From Cercospora beticola (Eukaryota; Ascomycota; Dothideomycetes; Mycosphaerellales; Mycosphaerellaceae), in assembly GCF_033473495.1 (NCBI RefSeq), contig NC_088942.1, forward strand, positions 1,426,001 through 1,490,000: 64,000 nt of DNA, read 5' to 3'. The translations under genes and the position numbers were made by a program. Positions 54,061-64,000 of this stretch are shown in pieces (positions within the stretch are counted from its first letter, which is position 1; every line of letters starts with the position of its first letter). The notes beneath the pieces were generated by a model. It had not been told where the DNA came from, made no database searches, and saw nothing but the letters and a program-made list of their open reading frames with translations.

Positions 54061-55780
54061 CTACAACTTTGTTTCATTTGCCTCGCCGTGCTTTGGCCGA
54101 GAAGCAGATCCCACATCCGTCTCGGTGCGGTGAGAGTCATTAAGAACGACCGCGACATCCATGTCCACTTCTGTGACCTCAACTTCCAAGGCGATCTCTC
54201 CGCCTTCTGGGACTTCGTGAGACGCCACAGAATGACCATCAATGTATACGTTCCATGTGCCGCCTGCCAGGTTTTTGAAGACCGGAGCGATCTTATGCTT
54301 GTGGCCATCCCAGCTCTTGACAGTCAATAGTGCGAACCTTTCGACTTCATCATAAATTGCACGAACAAAATCGGCACCTTGCCCGAAATGAAGTCCATCG
54401 ATACAAGGTCTCTGCTGCAACGTCTGAGTAGTCCAGGGCTCATCCCACATAATCTTCTGGCCATTGGGAACGTTCAGTCTTGCGTATCCAATTGCAGCAT
54501 TGCCAGTGAAAGGATCCATATGAGACCATCTTGAATCATCACCAAATTGTTCATCGCGGCGTGGATAGTACAAGCCTCCCTTTTCCCACGTTGGATGTAA
54601 GTGCTGATCAGCAAAATTGAGCAACTGGTGCAATTCTGGTCGCCCGAGCTCGGACAACCATTGAGCAACGTAGCCGAGTGTTGGCGCCGTGTAGGGGATC
54701 GGTGACGCCGGAGCAGCTTTAGCTCTTTCTTTGGCATCTTTCAAAGTATTCTTGTCCGGTGGCACCTGTTCTTCAGTCACCATTGTCCTGAACGCATCTG
54801 CGACTGCTGTTGGATTCAACTGAAGCTCGTTGTCGAAATTTGTGATGTAGCCCAAAGCTTGCGCTTCATAGAGGCCTTCCACGAATTCTGGTCTCCAGGC
54901 ATGCATGAAAGCATTTGCCCATGCTGTGAATGCCAGGCCACGTGCTGGCACTGTGGTGTCTTGTTTCTCGAGCCAAGCATCGGGATACAAAGATCCAGCT
55001 CCTACCATACCCTTCTGCTCCCACGCTGCCAAGTATTTGGGAAGAAGCTCCTCAGTCACACGTGTGCCATGACGAACATCGTTGTAACGCATAGCGATGA
55101 TGGGGAATTGATTGCACACGACGAAGACCATGTTCGGCTCACAGCATACCCCCACATATCGGTTACGCTCCATTTCCCGCAGAATGGCTTGTTGCAAACT
55201 TGTGGTGTCGTAGCTGAAGCGCTCCGGGCCCAGACCGAAGAACAGAGGATTCCAGTCAAACACCAAGGATTCTGGTTTCTCGTATTCGTCGTCATCGAAG
55301 AGCATCGCATACATACTGATCATAAGCAGTAGGTGTCCCGAGTACCTGAACTGCTGTCAGCTAGAAGACACATCACCACCTTGTATTGACATACATGATG
55401 TTTTCTCGCACGACAGGGTCAGCCCATGGTTTGCGGAGCTCTTTGAGGTCCGGATCCGTGACAGTCCCACCAAGACTTGTATTGAACCAGTAGCCCCAAA
55501 CCGCACGATTCAGCATCTTATGAATCAATTGTCGAAAGAGGGCTTTGTACGGACTTCGCAGTATCGGCTGGTGATGGAAATGGGCCGCTCCTGCAGCATA
55601 TGCCATTGTCGCAATCTGGAATCGGTATGCATCAAGAAACTCCTGCAAGGGTTCTTGACTGCCCATGTGGTTCCAGTCTCCATCGAGCTGCGATGCGAGG
55701 TTATGGAAATGCCGTATGTGCCCAAGTTGCTCCCGATTGAGCTTCGGGTATTTGGTGAGATCGAGCTTCAACATGGTCAT
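54061..55780 (-). CDS. Linalool dehydratase/isomerase-domain protein
   Basis: Two exons on the minus strand (55780-55395, 55345-54061) encode 556 residues. The central part matches the (alpha,alpha)6-barrel Ldi domain family: NIMYSGHLLLMISMYAMLFDDDEY, DWNPLFFGLGPERFSYD and VGVCCEPNMVFVVCNQFP. The two cysteines of the bacterial enzyme active site are, as I recall, nine residues apart; Cys197 and Cys206 have that spacing. The bacterial enzyme hydrates myrcene and isomerises linalool to geraniol. Fungal homologues are common but their substrates are unknown. Unlike the periplasmic bacterial enzyme it has no signal peptide. The C-terminal 90 residues add a beta-rich extension ending in an acidic stretch. 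Confidence 0.82.
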
Positions 55781-57462
55781 GATCAGTCTTACTCCTAGTC
55801 ACAGGGATATGCTCATGTGTAAGAACGACACAGAGAGGTAGGACCTTATATGATGAGATCGCTAGCTTCGTTCCCTCGCGGACGTAGTGTCCTTCCGGCC
55901 ATGAGGAACTTCAAACCCGGCCGGAGAACCGGACTTTCATGAAGCAGGGCTCCGGTGATGCAGCCATACTTCAGAAGCCTCCCCAGAAGAGTGTTGAAGA
56001 AGAGCCCGTCGCGGCAGACCCTGGAGAGAAGTGACCAGGGGAGCGTAAGATGCCGTGCCAAGACCAGGGCTTTGTGGTACGCGTCCGAGTTATATGCTCT
56101 TCATTCGTGAACATGCTGGAGTGGCCGCCTACTTCGTGCAGGCTAAGGCATCTCACGGCAATTCCAGTGCCGTCGCCGGTTCTCGAACGTGCATGAGGCG
56201 CTCCTTGATGCCCGCTGTACGTACTATCGTGACTTACGGACTTCCGGGAAGACGACAACTCGTTCCGCTGCAGGTGACACAATCTGATTCGGAATCAGTG
56301 ATGGACTCTGACTCCCGATGGGCGCCGGAAAGTCTGCAATGCTCGGCATACGGGCGTGTGTGTGATGATGGAGGATGCTGGACTCTAGACGCGTGAAGTC
56401 AGACAGCAACGCTCTGATGTCTTGGCACTCAAAGCTTCGCCACCTCTCCTTCTCCTTCCTCGGCCTTTCGTACTTGATCATCAATCATGCTGCCACTTCT
56501 TTCTTTGAATCAACAGATCGCATGATGCAGTGGACCTCTGTAAAGAGAGCACTGATAGTGCAGGCCACAGTTGGCCCACAGCGTCCGAAAGTCGTCTTGC
56601 GGAGCATCGACGACCAGGTTTTTCTGCGAAGAACAAAGGGGCAGAAGCGACCTTGACAGTGGGGAAGTCAAAGAGATTTGTTTTTGGAGCCACAGAACGA
56701 CTTCTACTGCACGCATTTTCTACATTGCTTGTCTCTGTTGCCATTCGGTGACGTGCACAAGACGCTCACTGCTTCGGAAAGCCTCGACTGAGTGCCACCA
56801 GTGTCAGACGAGCAGTAACAGATCCCGAACGAACAAAGAATGACCTGGCTGCACATTTGACCAACCAGCCACAACGCGGTCCCTCTACGAAGCTCACGAC
56901 TCTCGGCTCAGGCGTTGAGGTTGAAAGCCAAGACGTATATTCAACCTACACAAAATGCATCAAATGTAGGCGTTGAAGAGTCCTTAACCATGTCGCTGAT
57001 GGCTGGCTTGTAGTGAACAGAAATGCGCACTTCGTCATCAAAGATATGCTGTCTCGGCAAATGCTCTTTCGAAACGACTGACGACCTTGTGAATCGATCG
57101 AACTGGGACATCGATCTGAAGGAAGATATCCTGCACTACTTCCACGACTCCAGTTTCTCCAATTGCCCCGCCAGAGATGCATTGCGGCGGATGCCTCGAT
57201 GGCAGCTGGGAATTACGCTACGATCAAAGACAATGTTATTGTTCAACGGCATCGACACAAAGAATGTGGGCCTGAAGCACAAAGCTCTTGATGGCTAGGC
57301 AAAGTGAACAATGGCATGTAACGTGTCGAGCATTCACTTCTCGTCTTCGTTGCCAGATACAAATACTTCTCTACCCTTTGCACATTCAGCTCGCCAGACA
57401 AATCTTCGACTTCAATCTCCCAGCTCACTCATCTCGGCCAAACACACCATCCTCGTCTCAAG
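55781..57462. other. Gene-free divergent region
   Basis: About 1.7 kb between divergent starts. Several short frames (up to 113 codons) exist on both strands; none is supported. Confidence 0.5.
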
Positions 57463-58890
57463 ATGGACAACATCCCTATCACGAACACACCGCCAAACAC
57501 TCCGATGTCAGACTCGGGACCCACCCTCTTCGAGTGCGTTGTTTGCACCGACGAATGCCAATGGCCATCAACTCTCGAGATCTTCGGGCACTGCATGTGC
57601 AAAGAATGTTTCGACAGGGGCATGAAGCCTCAATTCGAAAACCATCTCAAGAACGAGTTTTGCGCACCCAAGTGGGAAGGCGATCTGATCAATCTCGATT
57701 CCGTCAAAGCTAACTTTACACCAGAATTTATTCGAGAGTACAAACTGAAGATGGACGAATATGCTGTGTTCCCCAACCGCCGAATCTACTGCGCTGGTCG
57801 CAATGGTGAGCACTGTGGAGCTTTCATCGGATCGAAAGATGAGATGCCTGCAGCTGCGGCATGCCTAAAGTGCGGCGCACTGACTTGTGCTGAATGCAGT
57901 TCGAGCCTCAATCCACGTGCTTTATACAAGCATCACTGCCAAGAGCAGAAGGAGAATACATCGGCCATGGATGGTCTGCAGAGGGGCAAAGATTTCCAAA
58001 CCTGCCCAGAATGCGCTACACCATGTGAACTGATGGATGGCTGCAACCATATGACATGCGAATTGACAGCATGCGGTTGCGAATTCTGCTTCATCTGCGG
58101 CGAACACGCCATGGAAGGTCAAGGGCATTGGGACGTCGGCAAGCCATGTCCGAAGTACAATCACCCGGACGATGGCAATGCAATGTTCGAGCCCCCTGGG
58201 CTAGCTGGGATACCGCTGGGCGGTGACCCCAATGAGTGGCCCGTTCACCCTGACGATGGCAATGCAATGTTCATGCCTCCTGCGATACAGTGGGACCGCT
58301 GGCCCAATCACCCTGATGGGCTACCGGCCGATCCCTTCCTTGACTGGCCTGAGACTCAAGACATTCAGCAAGCTGATGCCGACATGGACATTCTGATGAC
58401 CGAAGTCACCCGCGACGAGAACGATCGACGCGTGTTGAACGACCCTGGGCAGCCAGAAGCGATCCTGCGACGTGTTGATCGCCAGAAGTTGGACGAGATC
58501 CAATCTGCTGTACTCAGCGTTCTTCAAGTCACAGCACACCAGGGGCAGGTGCAACCTTGGATGCCCATGCTTGTGGACTTCATCTCAATTCTGTCGCCTC
58601 TGCTCCAGATATACACTCTGCAGAGCTCACCAGAAGAGGTGCGACAAGCGTGGACAAGATACCGGCAGGCTATAGCAGCTGACCTAGACCGCACCGTCAC
58701 GATTAGGAATATTCCTGAAGTAATGCGCCGCTTTCCAGATCTTTTGCCCATCATCAACAGATGGCAGCTCACAGATTCCGGCGCAGAAGGATGGCAAGAG
58801 CAGTTCCGACTCCAACTGATTGAGAAGCAGCGGGTTCAAGCTATCCAACAGGAAGTCGACGGGCTACTCTTCGCAATGCAGAATCGTTGA
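57463..58890 (+). CDS. RBR-type E3 ubiquitin ligase
   Basis: An intronless frame of 475 residues. RING1 starts at Cys25/Cys28 (ECVVCTDE) with CMCKECF (44-50). The in-between-RING region contains CLKCGALTCAEC (134-145). RING2 is TCPECATPCELMDGCNHMTC (180-199) with the likely catalytic Cys194 in the 'GC-x-H-M-x-C' motif, followed by CGCEFCFICGEH. RBR ligases accept ubiquitin from an E2 on the RING2 cysteine before passing it to substrate. RING1 loops are longer and less regular than usual. After RING2 a Trp/Pro-rich repeat region follows, then a helical C-terminal half (320-475) without a named domain. Substrate unknown. Confidence 0.9.
   Translation: MDNIPITNTPPNTPMSDSGPTLFECVVCTDECQWPSTLEIFGHCMCKECFDRGMKPQFENHLKNEFCAPKWEGDLINLDSVKANFTPEFIREYKLKMDEYAVFPNRRIYCAGRNGEHCGAFIGSKDEMPAAAACLKCGALTCAECSSSLNPRALYKHHCQEQKENTSAMDGLQRGKDFQTCPECATPCELMDGCNHMTCELTACGCEFCFICGEHAMEGQGHWDVGKPCPKYNHPDDGNAMFEPPGLAGIPLGGDPNEWPVHPDDGNAMFMPPAIQWDRWPNHPDGLPADPFLDWPETQDIQQADADMDILMTEVTRDENDRRVLNDPGQPEAILRRVDRQKLDEIQSAVLSVLQVTAHQGQVQPWMPMLVDFISILSPLLQIYTLQSSPEEVRQAWTRYRQAIAADLDRTVTIRNIPEVMRRFPDLLPIINRWQLTDSGAEGWQEQFRLQLIEKQRVQAIQQEVDGLLFAMQNR
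58162..58320 (+). repeat. Internal 84-nt repeat in the RBR ligase gene
   Basis: HPDDGNAMF occurs at residues 234-242 and 262-270, exactly 28 residues apart, with near-identical DNA. A degenerate third copy (NHPDG) starts 20 residues later. Confidence 0.85.
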
Positions 58891-59003
58891 ACAACTCTCT
58901 GACGCTTTCCTAGGATACAGAATGAAGCCGTAGCTAACAACATGACAGCGCATCCTGCTCGGAATTTTGTCTCTTGGTCGTAAGTAATGCAGTCTAAACA
59001 ACA

Positions 59004-59500
59004 TCAAATATCAGAAACACACTGCACCTCAATCTCAAACAACGTCTCTTTACTCCACAAACTATCCACTCCCAACAAAGAATCCGGCGGCGGAAGAGCG
59101 TTCTCTCCCTCTGTACTCCTCCACCACTTCAGAAAGATTTCATCTTTCGCTTTAATCTCCTCTTCACTCCGACTCGTCAATTTCACAACATAGCTACCAA
59201 AAATCAGTGCTTCGCACAAACGAAAGTAGAACAAATTCACACTCACGGTCTAATCATAACAATATCCCCCTTCTTCGCGCCCGTAGCAGCGAGTAATTTG
59301 TCGACTTTCTCCAATGCGAGCTGGATTTGCTCTGCGAAAGATAATTTTGCATTTGCGGTTTGGTCTTTGCCTGTTCCGGTCTGGCCAGCGAAGGAGATGA
59401 GGCGTTTGGTGGAGGAGATTGGGACTATGCTGACTTGGGAGTAGGTTTCTGCTAAGGAGGGGTTGTCTGGTGGGTTGGAGATTTGGACTTGAGAGGTCAT
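59004..59500 (-). CDS. RidA-like (YjgF/YER057c/UK114) family protein
   Basis: Two exons on the minus strand (59500-59247, 59193-59004) give 147 residues. YSQVSIVPISSTKRLISFAGQTG is typical of fungal YjgF-like proteins, and QIQLALEKVDKLLAATGAKKGDIVMIRPYVVKL is the conserved central helix and strand. The end, GVDSLWSKETLFEIEVQCV, matches the 'V..L....-IEIE..A' terminal strand. RidA proteins are trimeric; canonical ones hydrolyse reactive enamines/imines such as 2-aminoacrylate. Here the usual 'R-V-Y-L' strand reads R-P-Y-V and the protein is about 20 residues longer, so it may belong to a divergent subgroup. Confidence 0.88.
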
Positions 59501-59843
59501 TATGGCGAAGTTTTCTTCGGGACAGGGTTTCTTTCTTCTTGTTCTGTGTTTGTTGGATAATCAGAGGGGTGGGCGATTGTCTGGAAAGTAGGAATAATGG
59601 ATTGCTCGATCTCTGTTGAGAGGTGAGGGGACGTCCATTTGTAACAAGAGGCAGACCAATGACGTCCTCAGCGAGGGTCGCTCTCTTGGCGGCCGTCACG
59701 ACACATCTGTTTTACTCTTCCAAGGAGCGGTTCAGCAAACATTGGTCAGCAGGAATATATCACCGTATGCTAGAATATGACGACTAGTTGTGAAGAGACT
59801 GGGACTTTTCGTAACTGTCGTATGAATGCTAGTCAAACAAAAA
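59501..59843. promoter_or_regulatory. RidA-like gene promoter
   Basis: The 343 bases between two minus-strand genes; only promoter and 3' UTR are expected. Confidence 0.45.
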
Positions 59844-62224
59844 CTATGGTGTTCTTCCGCCCACATATGGCGTCTGGTCTCGCACAATATATACCTCTCC
59901 AATCAATACTGACAGCCCCACAACCATCGTTGCAGCGATGATAGGTAGATTGACTCTCGCAAAATCCAGACTCCGGACGCGAATGTGCTTCCTCGCCAAG
60001 ATGTCTCGCCACAGGAGCCCTGCAAGCGAAGCAGAGAAGGCAGTCGAGAACGCGCCATAATTCACGCCAATCGCCATGCTGTATACAGTAGCCCAGAAAG
60101 TCCGCTGAGTGATGATCGTGCCATTGTTCCGGTGTATTTGTACCCAAGCCTGGACAACGCGACAAAGTAGGATCGTAGTGCCGATGTTCGTTCCGGCGAA
60201 GTTGGACATGACCACGGAGAGGAAGCCCATGCCGCCGATAGCGCCGACTGTGCCTGTCTTGTTGACCCAATGGTCCCAGCCGTGTGCAAAGACGGGCACC
60301 CATCTAAGGGAACGGTTAGTGGACATTCGTATTTCTTGCTGTTGACTGGTTTCGCTCACCCTTTCGTCACAAGTGCTTGCACTAACACGAACATGCAGAA
60401 TGCAAATGGAACGAGTTTCCAAGGTAGGTGTGTTGCAACTGTTGTCGCAGTCGGAAATGTGACCTGGCACCAATGGTACGCTCCGACGGCGAGAGACTGA
60501 AGACTAGCAGGGCCAGGTTGGTTTTCGATAGAGTCCGGGAATGTTGCCGCAATCTCCTCCTTCTCTGCAACTTTTTCCTGGGGCGTGCTCGTTGCACTTG
60601 CTGTTTGGCTGTCAGAAGTCTTCTTGCCTTCCATGATCTCATCTGGGGACTTCGTGAGGCTCAAAGGCTCTCCGCTCACATCGAGTGGCGTCTGGATTCC
60701 AGCGGCCGGGGACGCGGTTGCTCTCTGCATCTTGGCGAGTTCGATTTGCTCCTTGCCCTCGCGTGCCAATTTGCGAGTATCATGTCTATTGAGCCAGCCA
60801 AATGTCAAGTCCCAGCAAAACATGATGAACGCAGCAGGGAGCGTGATCCAGAATATTGGGTGCTCATGGCCGCTCTGACTTGATGCGTTGAGAGCTAAGA
60901 TGGTGACCAGAGTCGCTGCCATGATGACCGCGCCGAACCAAGCTCCACCTTTGTCCAGGAATGGATTCATGATTTCTTCGAGCGATAATTGCTGTGCATG
61001 CTCACTGTCGTCGTTCTCTTCATCCTCTGTAGTCCCACGCGCGTTCGGAATGTTAGGGTTGACTGGCGGCTTGTGCTTGACCTCCTCAGGTAGCTGGTGG
61101 AGCTCAATCTTTGACGGAATCAATGCCTCGTATGGAAATACGATGTATAGCAGAAATGGTAGCAATAGAATCGCCGTTGCTATCACCGGAACTACGACGT
61201 TCGCGGTGTAGTGCAAAAATTTGATTTCGAACGCCCCTGCTAGAACCAGATTCGTGGGATTCGAGGACACCAGAACTGCTGACCCGATATTTGCCACGGC
61301 GAATTGCATGTGTATCCATGCTCGAGGATGCTTGATATTGCTTGAGACCCTGCAAAAATATGCCAAGAAGCTCGTTCCACTCAGAACAATCGGGTCGTTT
61401 CCAACAAAGCATGTGAGCAGAAAGAAAAACGAGTAGAGGTAGACGAACAGTCGACGGCCGTGCTCTCCGCCAAGTTGAAGGACTTTGAACGCCAGCCAGC
61501 GGATGAGGCCTGATGCATCGATGGAGATAGCGATATAGGCCAGCGTGAGGAAGAATACCATAATATCGATGGGATTGATGTTCTCCGCTCCGACAGTTCC
61601 ATCCTATCGAGAACGTCAGTGAGACTCGAACGCGCGATACGCCAGAATTCAAGCACTGTATCTGGCAGGGCTACAGATCATGGCGCGTTGGCATTCTCTG
61701 TCTCGAGGGAGGAGTTTGCTTACATGAACTTCCTGTCGTCCAATAGCCAGAATCGCGAGAAGGAAGAGGTCGGCTATCAGAGGCGCCGTGACCATACCCA
61801 TATGGAATTGGAGTCGGACCCAACGCGATGTGTCGGCGTCATCGTAGGGATGGCGGTCGCTTTTCGAAAGGATGCGGAGAGTCTTCAACGCACGAATTGT
61901 CGCATTGTACAATGATCTTGGCACGTATATTGGTACGTAGAATGGGAAGAGCACAATGATATCTATGGCCTTGTCAGATTCAAGTTTGATGAACAACCTC
62001 TGCATATTCCCTCGGAGTGACTGTGCGCGTACACTTGCAAGATCGGGTACTGATCGCTCAGTACTCTGACCAAGTCTTGGGAGCAAATTGCAGAAAAGTG
62101 CTGAATTATCAAGGGTTACCCGAACGTAGCACTTACTTGTAACAATGAACACGATCAGTGTGACAATAGATCGCCAGTTCCTAATCTCGCTCGTGTCGAG
62201 GTTTGTGGTGTCACTTGTGGCCAT
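59844..62224 (-). CDS. ArsB/NhaD/CitMHS-type ion transporter
   Basis: Four exons on the minus strand (62224-62137, 61962-61724, 61603-60360, 60303-59844) encode 676 residues. The ion-transporter superfamily repeat is visible: INPIDIMVFFLTLAYIAISIDASGLIRWLAFKVLQLGG, then FLLTCFVGNDPIVLSGTSFLAYF, with the NDP motif of the first hairpin, and VANIGSAVLVSSNPTNLVLAGAF. The second half carries GFLSVVMSNFAGTNIGTTILL, the matching hairpin. About 11-12 membrane helices are expected. A long charged cytosolic loop (about residues 380-470) lies between the halves, as in other fungal members. Members carry arsenite, citrate or other anions, or Na+/H+; the substrate cannot be assigned. All exon junctions are in phase. 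Confidence 0.88.
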
Positions 62225-62955
62225 GGTGGCACATTCAGCTCCTCAGCTTGTCAGCCAGCACTGCGCAGGGTCGGGTTTCGAAGGTGGCCGCCTTGATGTC
62301 CAGGCATTTCGCAGAGAAGTGCTGTGTATATCCTCCTCTCGGGTCGAGTTTTGACGATGTGAGTGAAGAAAGTCAGAATGCTCCGCCTCCTGCTGCTGCA
62401 CGCGCTCCGCTGCTTTGGGATGGACAGCGCCAAGCCGAGGCCAGCGCGACTCGTTCCGAAGCTTCCAAAATCCTTCGAGAAGCTTTGACGACAGAGAGCA
62501 CAAAGACGGTGGCGCAGTGCAGCTCCCGCTCCACGCTTGACCGGTCGCTGAGCCGACACCAATGGCCGATCGGCGCCGTAATCCAGCTCGCCGCACATGA
62601 CCAGCGGAAGACACCCGGCAAACCTCCTCGCCAGGCCGCACTGCAACGCTTACCTAGGCAAGTGCTCGTGTGAGCAGTGAAGAGGCTCCACCGGGGCACT
62701 TGGCCTGCAGCAGAAACATGGAGTAAGGCCATTGCCTACCACTCTTTGCCATCTGCCCAGGCATTCTTGACTCGTCCACCTCCCGACTTCTTCTCTCCCA
62801 CCGAACATCGTCCTCTTCCACCCCATACTATGTCCTTAGCTGTCCCAGTCAGCGTCCTTGTCCCTACCGCCCCCTCAGCCATCCCGCATCTCGAGCCTCC
62901 ATAGGCAGGCCGATCATCTCCGTCACTGGAAGACTTGCGGCGAAGCACGCCAGAT
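62225..62955. promoter_or_regulatory. Divergent region, transporter / right-edge membrane gene
   Basis: The 731 bases between divergent starts. A small frame from an ATG at 62829 stops after about 24 codons and could act as an upstream ORF in the leader of the next gene. Confidence 0.4.
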
Positions 62956-64000
62956 ATGCCGGCGTTGGAATCTACTTCAACGTTCAGCGAATTGCCGGCC
63001 AACACATCATCACCACAACTCGCAGCAGGCGCGGGGATTGATGTGATCTGCGCATGGCCAGTGTCTGGACAGTACGGTCCAGGCTCTCGGGTTCTGTAAG
63101 TATACAAAGCCACAGATGTGATATCTGCTAACACCTCCAGGTACTACGTCTTGGTAGCGGCATGCATCTTCGCCCGCAAGGTGGAATGGCTGAGGAATGC
63201 TTGTTTGGCCGCAGCATTGCTGTTTCCCGTTGTGGCTGCCATTCACGCCATTGTCCTCGTCTCGGAACACATCGATGAAGCTGTGGACATGGATGTGTAT
63301 GGCGCATTCCAATTCTGCGCTATAGGTGCGCTGGTTGGTCCAGTCACAGTCAGAATATCGGGGACCTACAATAACGAAGCAGGAAGGAATAGCATCTTCG
63401 TATGGGCAATGCTCATCCTTGCCGGACTGTTGAGCTTGACTGTCGAATTCTACCGGATCAATGGCTTTCGATGCCTGGAGGACGATGCCGGAAACCCATT
63501 GTCATCCAATCCAAACCTCTTCCCCTACGAGAAAGCTTCTTGTGGCGTCATCTGCAACGAGGACCAAGGCCCGTTCTCTCCTTTGCGTGGAGGCAGTGCA
63601 AAAAACATCTACCTCATACCTGCCCCCACGAAACTGAACTTCAATGCCGCAACATTGCTCTCCGCAGCATGTTGCCTTCCGGCAATCCTTCTTTGCGTCT
63701 CAACGTGGCTCAACATCCTCGAGATTAATTACAAGAGAATTTTCGGAGACGCAGAGCCGCTGGGTGAGGTACGTGGACACTTCATAGTGAAGTTGATTCG
63801 CAGGTACGCGATAACGGTGATATTCGGCGGCGCAGTCCTAACGATCCTGGTTCTTGGCGAGCGCAACCTTTTTAGCAAGGAAGTTGATTACCAGACGGAA
63901 CCTCTGGCCAACGTAGGACAGTGGGCCCCAATCGCAGGTACAGGTCTTGCGGTTCTTGGATCAGTATACGTCCTTCTCGCAGAAGCAATGACCCGCGAAC
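62956..64000 (+). CDS. Fungal multi-spanning membrane protein, C-terminally cut by the window edge
   Basis: Exon 1 (62956-63095) and exon 2 (63141 to the right edge) give at least 333 residues with no stop. After a Ser/Thr-rich start comes AAGAGIDVICAWPVSGQYGPGSRVLYYVLVAACIFARKVEWLRNACLAAALLFPVVAAIH. This layout recurs in uncharacterised fungal membrane proteins, in which a Gly-Pro-rich extracellular loop precedes the first helices. At least six helices are present, with a Cys-containing extracellular loop (Cys in GFRCLED, ASCGVICNED). The intron splits a Leu codon (gtaagt...ctccag). A GT...AG pair at about 63770-63805 was not treated as an intron because removing it breaks the frame. Function unknown. 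Confidence 0.75.

Noticed and set aside
63770..63805. Possible 35-nt intron (gtacgt...cgcag) in the right-edge membrane gene
   Set aside because: Removing it shifts the frame, while reading through gives continuous membrane-protein sequence; it is also too short.

Overview
The window is nuclear DNA of a filamentous ascomycete. Genes carry short introns (about 45-75 nt, one of 175 nt) with GT...AG ends and CTAAC/CTGAC-type branch points. Families restricted to or typical of Pezizomycotina are present: HsbA, a fungal UDP-galactopyranose mutase, UstYa-like DUF3328 proteins, fungal rhodopsin-like membrane proteins and CAP20 perilipin. Family content and gene style suggest a dothideomycete, perhaps Mycosphaerellales; that placement is inference. 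No tRNA, rRNA, transposon or CRISPR array was recognised.

Layout. 1-6.1 kb: edge of an F-box-like gene, a Mo25/HymA scaffold gene and a CAP20-type perilipin. 7-11.5 kb: a divergent galactofuranose module (Golgi UDP-Galf transporter and UDP-galactopyranose mutase). 12-18.5 kb: a DUF7587-like protein, the NatC catalytic subunit Naa30 and the diacylglycerol acyltransferase PDAT/Lro1, which ends in KDEL. 18.7-28.6 kb: a compact accessory block, described below. 28.8-39.9 kb: UTP20, a DRN1/CwfJ splicing-associated gene and a polysaccharide-deacetylase-fold enzyme. 40-64 kb: F-box protein, coiled-coil protein, polytopic membrane protein, Sed1-like GPI wall protein, second DUF7587-like protein, EthD protein, HsbA secreted protein, linalool dehydratase/isomerase-domain protein, RBR ubiquitin ligase, RidA-like protein, ArsB/CitMHS-type transporter, and a membrane protein cut by the right edge.

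The most notable region is 18.7-28.6 kb. It looks like a small biosynthetic cluster for a ribosomally made, Kex2-processed cyclic peptide (dikaritin class). A five-exon gene at 22855-23481 (minus) encodes a 140-residue secreted precursor with three copies of a 15-residue block, ARDGTTEF-DADA[F/W]YK. Dibasic RR sites separate the copies, and an intron sits at the same place inside each copy. Next to it lie two UstYa-family (DUF3328) oxidase-like genes with intact paired HxxHC motifs, an FAD monooxygenase and two rhodopsin-like seven-helix proteins. PDAT and UTP20, both housekeeping genes, bound the block. Nothing in the core sequence matches a dikaritin core I know, so the product may be undescribed.

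A second general feature is that many genes here are C/A-rich on the coding strand in their 5' half and G/T-rich in their 3' half.
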